Shown here in pieces: positions 60,054-64,000 of a DNA stretch of 64,000 bases; positions within the stretch are counted from its first letter, which is position 1; each line of letters starts with the position of its first letter. The position numbers and the translations under genes were made by a program. Source of the stretch: Litorimonas sp964565335 (lineage in GTDB: Bacteria; Pseudomonadota; Alphaproteobacteria; Caulobacterales; Maricaulaceae); NCBI GenBank assembly GCA_964565335.1, contig CAZMEN010000009.1, positions 1 to 64,000 of the forward strand. The letters are read 5' to 3'. The notes beneath the pieces were generated by a model, which saw only the letters and a list, made by a program, of their open reading frames with translations, did not search any database and was not told the DNA's origin.

Positions 60054-61367
60054 TCAAACCGCCCGAATTTGCGGAGACGTTTCTGAGCGGATTAACAAAT
60101 GGCTCACGGCCCAAACAAGAGCATCCGCCCTGTCGGGGCTGTGTTTTTGCTCGGGCGTACCAAGGGCAAGCAGCTCATCCTCCAAGTCATCGCACCGCGC
60201 TGTATGCAAAACTCGGCCTTGCTCATAGAGGGCCGCCACGGGCTCTGCTCTCGTCTTTTTGCTTTTCGTCGCAAAGACGGTGCGAATAGGAATACTTGGC
60301 TCAATCGCGCGGATAATGGTTTGCACCATATCACCCCCTTGATTGACCTCAACGACCAAACCGTCAGCGTCCCATTGATGATACAGCAGAACAGCTTTTT
60401 GCGCCCACCTTTCGGGCGAGAGGCCCTGCACTGTTGCATCTTGTAATAGATAGGCTTTCGCGAGTCGCCCCTGCCCCGCACGGCCCGCGACAATGAGGCC
60501 GCATTTATCGGAGCGAACACCGCTCGTAACAGGCGGATCAACCGCAATAATAATACTGTCCATTTCTGGCGGAACAGATGTGAGACGGCATCTCTCCATC
60601 ACTTCATGAGACCAGAGCGCATCGCGTCTCTCTTTGATGATTTCTCCGTTCAACTCCTGCCGCCCCAAACGCGTACCACCATAACTGTCATCCATAGCCG
60701 CCAGAAAGGCAGGCGCCAGATGGTTTACATTCTCTGCCGTTTTTGCCTGCCGGACGACAAGGCCGTTCATCTGCATCAGATTTAATAAGGCGGGTATAGG
60801 ACGCGGCGTGGTCGTCATGACCAGTTGAGGGCTTTGTCCTAACCTCAAGCCCAACCGTAGATTTGATAAGGCGGCATCAGGATATCGCCAGGCGCAAAAC
60901 TCATCCGCCCAAGCTGCGCCAAATTGAGGGCCGCGCAAACTATCCGGGTCTTCGGCCGAGAATAGATACGCCACTGCGCCGTTCGGCCACTCTAATCGCC
61001 TGCGCGAAGACACAAAACTAGGGCGGGCCATTGGTAAGTCGATATTAAGTAATCCGCTTTCCCCCTCTAGCATCACCTCTCGGGCATCGTTGAGGGTCGG
61101 CGCCACCAGAGCTATACGCCCTGTTTTACGAGCCTGCTTCGAAATCCATTCCGCGCCCGTACGGGTTTTACCGCATCCGCGTCCCCCCAAGAGCAACCAA
61201 ATCAACCAGTCTTGCGGCGGGACTTTTTGGTTGGGTCTCGCGGTATATTTAAAATCTGTGGTGAGAGCCGCAAGGTCATTCGGGGGTATCGTCGAAACGA
61301 AATTTTCCCAACTCGTAACAAAATGATGTTGTATCTGAGAGAGGATGGACGTTGTTTCAAATGTCAT
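60054..61367 (-). CDS. GTA large terminase (g2)
   Basis: 437 residues. ATPase: Walker A LLLGGRGCGKTRTGAEW (Lys67), LVAPTLNDAREVM and Walker B AAWADEFCAW; nuclease half with IIIAVDPPVTSG and VEVNQGGDMV. Packages random host DNA headful-style in GTAs. In most annotated clusters g1 (small terminase) lies upstream; here the DUF6456 gene does, 34 bases away. Confidence 0.95.
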   Translation of the reverse strand: MTFETTSILSQIQHHFVTSWENFVSTIPPNDLAALTTDFKYTARPNQKVPPQDWLIWLLLGGRGCGKTRTGAEWISKQARKTGRIALVAPTLNDAREVMLEGESGLLNIDLPMARPSFVSSRRRLEWPNGAVAYLFSAEDPDSLRGPQFGAAWADEFCAWRYPDAALSNLRLGLRLGQSPQLVMTTTPRPIPALLNLMQMNGLVVRQAKTAENVNHLAPAFLAAMDDSYGGTRLGRQELNGEIIKERRDALWSHEVMERCRLTSVPPEMDSIIIAVDPPVTSGVRSDKCGLIVAGRAGQGRLAKAYLLQDATVQGLSPERWAQKAVLLYHQWDADGLVVEVNQGGDMVQTIIRAIEPSIPIRTVFATKSKKTRAEPVAALYEQGRVLHTARCDDLEDELLALGTPEQKHSPDRADALVWAVSHLLIRSETSPQIRAV

Positions 61368-61401
61368 AAATTGACATTACCGCAAGCCTGCGATGCGGGG
61401 A

Positions 61402-62205
61402 TTAATCTTTTGTCCCTGTTCGTCTTACCACCCTTGGGTTTTTGTAAATCTGCTTTGGATTGACTCCTACCACAGTCCCGTAATGTTCAGAGAGCCGAGA
61501 CAGGCCAAGCCTTAAAACCGTTAAGCCGCTACCCTGCGCCCATTGCTCGGCCCGTTCGACCTTATCCAAGGATTGATCCAGACAACACACGGCAATCACG
61601 GCGGCGTCGAGGCCATCGCCCATCGCCTCTCGCGCGGCTCGCAATCGGGATTTGGCATCGGCAGTACGAATATAGCCGTCCTCCACGGCATTACCTCTCG
61701 CGGCGCTGTCTGTTTGAACACCCGAAGAATCATAGCGCTGAGTCGCCGTTAAACCATGCCCCGTAGCGTTATAATCTTTCGCAATGCGTTTACCCGCTTC
61801 GATTAAAGCAGCCGCCAATATCGGCTCGCCGTGCATATCTGTCCGATGGGCCAAACGATCGAGCGCAGAGAGACGTCGGTTGACGGAGGCTTTGCGTTTA
61901 ACGCCGCCTTGCACATACATTTCACGGTCTTCTAAATCATAATGTTGATAGCGGACCGTACCGTCTTTGCCGTGTTTTAACCGGCGGGCCACAGACGACG
62001 CGACGCGGTAGCCTGAGGCCGCCAATTCAACAGCGCCTTCGGCCCTTAAAGCGCGCAAGTCTTCGGCGCGCACCCAAAAAACGGGCCGCTTTCGACGATC
62101 ACCGAGAGGGTGCGCAGGGAAAGCATCACAACCATTGGCAATGCTGATGACCGCTTTGTGGTGTATAAGACGCCTCAGGATTTTTTCTTGGTCAAAATTT
62201 AACAT
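61402..62205 (-). CDS. gafZ: DUF6456 protein, GafZ-like GTA activator
   Basis: 267 residues. C-terminal DUF6456 helical domain (RRLSALDRLAHRTDMHGEPILAAALIEAGKRIAKDYN to LRLGLSRLSEHYG) after an N-terminal helical part (KILRRLIHHKAVISIANG). In Rhodobacter this domain is the second half of GafA; in Caulobacter the separate protein GafZ acts with GafY to switch on GTA genes, including by anti-termination. The ATG immediately follows the stop of the GafY-like gene, and terminase follows 34 bases later. Confidence 0.8.
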   Translation of the reverse strand: MLNFDQEKILRRLIHHKAVISIANGCDAFPAHPLGDRRKRPVFWVRAEDLRALRAEGAVELAASGYRVASSVARRLKHGKDGTVRYQHYDLEDREMYVQGGVKRKASVNRRLSALDRLAHRTDMHGEPILAAALIEAGKRIAKDYNATGHGLTATQRYDSSGVQTDSAARGNAVEDGYIRTADAKSRLRAAREAMGDGLDAAVIAVCCLDQSLDKVERAEQWAQGSGLTVLRLGLSRLSEHYGTVVGVNPKQIYKNPRVVRRTGTKD

Positions 62206-62592
62206 CTATGCTGCTAACCCCGCATTGAGGGCCGCCATACGGACGCTTAAAGGTTGCGGTGCCTGGCGTAAAAAATTCTCTAATTTGATGATTTTCATAT
62301 CAAAGACGGGATCGTCACGACTTTCCTCGACCACTTTACAGGCGTGGCTAATCGTCGAACGGTCTTTGGCAAATCTCTCCCCAATCAAGGTATGGTTCAT
62401 TTCATAAATGATATGCGACAAATACATGGCGACCTGCCTTGCAAACCGCAAATGTCGCCCTTGCCTTTTCGGGTTTTTAATGTCCGTTTCCGTCACGCCA
62501 AATTCAAGGCAAACCGTAGCGATTACCAAATCCACTTGGTGAGATTGATGAGGTAAGGTCTGTTTTTTATGGCGTCTTTTGTAGCAGGTCAT
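62206..62592 (-). CDS. gafY: DnaA domain-IV-like protein, GafY-like GTA activator
   Basis: 128 residues. The DNA-binding core RHLRFARQVAMYLSHIIYEMNHTLIGERFAKDRSTISHAC reproduces DnaA domain IV (basic loop and IGxxFxxRxxxTxxHAC signature) without any AAA+ part. This is the architecture of the GafA N-terminal half and Caulobacter GafY. GGAGG lies six bases before the ATG. A TATAAT-like hexamer is at 62646-62651 upstream, without a good -35. Confidence 0.82.
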   Translation of the reverse strand: MTCYKRRHKKQTLPHQSHQVDLVIATVCLEFGVTETDIKNPKRQGRHLRFARQVAMYLSHIIYEMNHTLIGERFAKDRSTISHACKVVEESRDDPVFDMKIIKLENFLRQAPQPLSVRMAALNAGLAA

Positions 62593-62725
62593 ACATCCTC
62601 CGATAGCTGATTGAAGGCAGTGTAGCCCCGCACAGGTAAGTGAGGATTATATTCCTATGAAAGAGAACAAAAAGTCAACATCCAAGCTGCCCTCATGAAC
62701 GGGGTAACACGCTAAGATATTGTAA

Positions 62726-63229
62726 TTAAGCGTAAATTTTTTCGAGATCTGTTGCTACAGCCTGTCCAGCATCCATCTTCACAAAATGGTCGTAACCGAG
62801 GACCATTGTAACGTCCTTACCTTTTTCAGCTAAAGGTAGGCGAATCCAAAATTGTGCCAAGTGACCGCCGCTAGGCGTTCCGGGGCGCGTCACACCAGAA
62901 TAGGGACGACGGTTTTTCACGACATTGTCCAAAACATTTTTCCAATAGGCATTGCGGCAGCCTAGAGGCAGCTCGTCTATGTAACGGCCTTGAATTTCGT
63001 TGTTAAATAAATTCCAGAAACCTGTTCCAGCCAAACGGATACGATAGCGTCCCGTATCAGCGTCCACTTCGGTGAGAGTTGTTGTCGGTAACTGCCTGCC
63101 TATGTCTTCAGGAAAAATCTCATGACGGGAGGGAAATTTCCCCGCCTCACATTTAGAACGCCAATAATCATAAATCCGCTGTTGTTGCGGCAATACCATC
63201 TGATGGCGTAGTGCGTTCCCTTGGATCAT
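62726..63229 (-). CDS. PAS_5 domain protein
   Basis: 167 residues, start fixed by AGGGAGG before the ATG at 63229 (frame open to 63289). PAS-like alphaproteobacterial family (PAS_5/DUF1457): IYDYWRSKCEAGKFPSRHEIFPEDIG, GRYRIRLAGTGFWNLF, RYIDELPLGCRNAYWKNVL, FWIRLPLAEKGKDVTMVLGY. Ligand unknown. A near-perfect CtrA box is upstream. Confidence 0.82.
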   Translation of the reverse strand: MIQGNALRHQMVLPQQQRIYDYWRSKCEAGKFPSRHEIFPEDIGRQLPTTTLTEVDADTGRYRIRLAGTGFWNLFNNEIQGRYIDELPLGCRNAYWKNVLDNVVKNRRPYSGVTRPGTPSGGHLAQFWIRLPLAEKGKDVTMVLGYDHFVKMDAGQAVATDLEKIYA

Positions 63230-63303
63230 AAAACCTCCCTTAACGCTGGCCCGAACAGCGTGATACGTTAATCGGAAATCAAAGCTCATTCCGCAACGAC
63301 TTG

Positions 63304-63318
63304 TTAACCATAAATTAG
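63304..63318. promoter_or_regulatory. Near-perfect CtrA box
   Basis: TTAA-CCATAAA-TTAG (one mismatch), 75-90 bases upstream of the PAS_5 gene. Confidence 0.45.
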
Positions 63319-63509
63319 AATTTCATGGGAGATTCGCCCTAAAATTTGAATCGCTTCCGATTCAATCGACTAGAACTATCTAGTTTATTATTGAAATTAC
63401 ACCATTTTAGTGTGCTGTTTCGGCCAGATACTTGCATGTTCAACGAGATTCACCGTTTTTTGCCATCATGATTCGATTTATAACGCCCGTACACCAAAAT
63501 GGTGGTATT

Positions 63510-63923
63510 CTATCGGTGACGCCCTAAACCAGTGCGTTTTGCCAATTCTGAGCGCCGTTTGGCGTAATTTGGGGCCACCATGGGGTAATCGGCAGGCAAT
63601 CCCCATTTTTTACGGTACTCGTCAGGGGACAAGCCGTATTTCACCCGTAAATGGCGCTTCAGCGACTGAAAGGACTGACCATCCTCCAGACAGATGATGG
63701 CCTCATCGCTTAAAGATTGATTGATTGGTACGGCTGGGTCCAAACGCGCCTGTTCATCGCCATCATTCCGCTCAGACGCCGCTAAGACCAATCCGTCATA
63801 AATCGTACTCAGCAAGTCAGGTATGGCCTCAGGCGCAAGTTTATTGCGTACCAAATAGGCAGAAGCGATTTGGGTTGTTTGCTCTAACAGGCGTTCGAGC
63901 GATATGGGGCTATCCTCGCCCAT
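63510..63923 (-). CDS. mucR: MucR/Ros family transcriptional regulator
   Basis: 137 residues. The zinc-finger-like core AIICLEDGQSFQSLKRHLRVKYGLSPDEYRKKW and DYPMVAPNYAKRRSELAKRTGLGR define MucR. Only one Cys is seen (CLEDG), as in the Caulobacter-type proteins where the motif begins with one Cys and uses Asp/His ligands. MucR proteins are H-NS-like silencers binding AT-rich sites; the AT-rich 220 bases downstream precede the PAS_5 gene. Confidence 0.93.
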   Translation of the reverse strand: MGEDSPISLERLLEQTTQIASAYLVRNKLAPEAIPDLLSTIYDGLVLAASERNDGDEQARLDPAVPINQSLSDEAIICLEDGQSFQSLKRHLRVKYGLSPDEYRKKWGLPADYPMVAPNYAKRRSELAKRTGLGRHR

Positions 63924-63932
63924 ACGTGCCCT

Positions 63933-64000
63933 CTAAGCGCCTAGAACGTAAATAACCAAGAGCGTCAGCAACAGCATCCCCGCCGTAAGAACCGCCGCTA
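63933..64000 (-). CDS. C-terminal end of a membrane protein (partial)
   Basis: Only the last 21 or so codons are in the window, ending VIYVLGA-stop at 63933-63935. They read as one hydrophobic helix (LTAGMLLLTLLVIYVLGA). The gene continues beyond the window, so no family can be given. Confidence 0.45.
   Translation of the reverse strand, partial: AAVLTAGMLLLTLLVIYVLGA

Noticed and set aside
48023..62592. Reading the phage-like cluster as a prophage
   Set aside because: No integrase, attachment sites, repressor, replication or holin genes; gene content and order match GTA g2-g15.
1..64000. CRISPR arrays, rRNA, complete tRNAs, insertion sequences
   Set aside because: None found by eye: no spaced repeat arrays, no transposase ORFs and no rRNA-like segments.

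Overview
The window looks like a chromosomal scaffold of a free-living, probably marine alphaproteobacterium of the Caulobacterales/Maricaulales/Hyphomonadaceae kind. The evidence is the ruvC-ruvA-ruvB-ybgC order, purM-purN divergent from a DUF2066/Hda pair, a CC0125/CC1285-family lipoprotein, a MucR regulator, a PleC/DivJ-like kinase, several TTAA-N7-TTAA CtrA boxes, and an alphaproteobacterial gene transfer agent (GTA) cluster. Base composition is close to half GC. Two 10-N runs (20706-20715, 34614-34623) and two apparent single-base frameshifts point to a draft or metagenome assembly.

Layout. 1-9 kb: DUF2256 protein, short-chain dehydrogenase, Hda-like ATPase, DUF2066 protein, purM-purN, a TadG-like VWA protein, ndk, an ABC-F ATPase. 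9-14 kb: an unknown protein, a broken lipoprotein gene, an 860-bp gene-free stretch with a predicted sigma-54-driven small RNA, trmD-rplS, and a second TadG-like VWA protein. 14-20 kb: DUF3088, YbgC thioesterase, ruvBAC, an L,D-transpeptidase, small unknowns. 20-32 kb: rpsF-rpsR-rplI, an ArsR/membrane-protein pair bracketed by two identical terminators, a Tae4-like amidase lipoprotein facing a DUF1287 protein, a haloalkane dehalogenase, a ParB-like protein, a fumarylacetoacetase-fold protein, a TerB-like protein and typA. 32-47 kb is rich in signalling: PqqB-like hydrolase, pepN, EAL protein, a 1071-residue PAS histidine kinase, a degP-response regulator-kinase operon (kinase frameshifted), and a PepSY-FeuP/Q-like operon. 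DnaJ follows. 48-62.6 kb, all on the minus strand, is a GTA cluster running g2, an inserted helical-repeat gene, g3, g3.5, g4 to g15, preceded by a DnaA-domain-IV protein and a DUF6456 protein that match the GafY/GafZ activator pair. A PAS_5 protein and a MucR regulator close the window.

How the parts fit. The GTA cluster holds packaging (terminase), head (portal, protease, capsid) and tail/baseplate genes but no integrase, lysogeny or replication genes. The activator pair lies immediately upstream. Two perfect CtrA boxes lie between g2 and the inserted gene, and a strong intrinsic terminator lies between the capsid gene and the tail genes. This suggests a circuit of GafYZ plus CtrA at promoters, with read-through of an internal terminator. 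CtrA boxes also stand upstream of both TadG-like pilus-type genes, linking surface structures and GTA to the same cell-cycle regulator. The predicted sigma-54 small RNA upstream of trmD is the most self-contained new candidate outside the GTA region.
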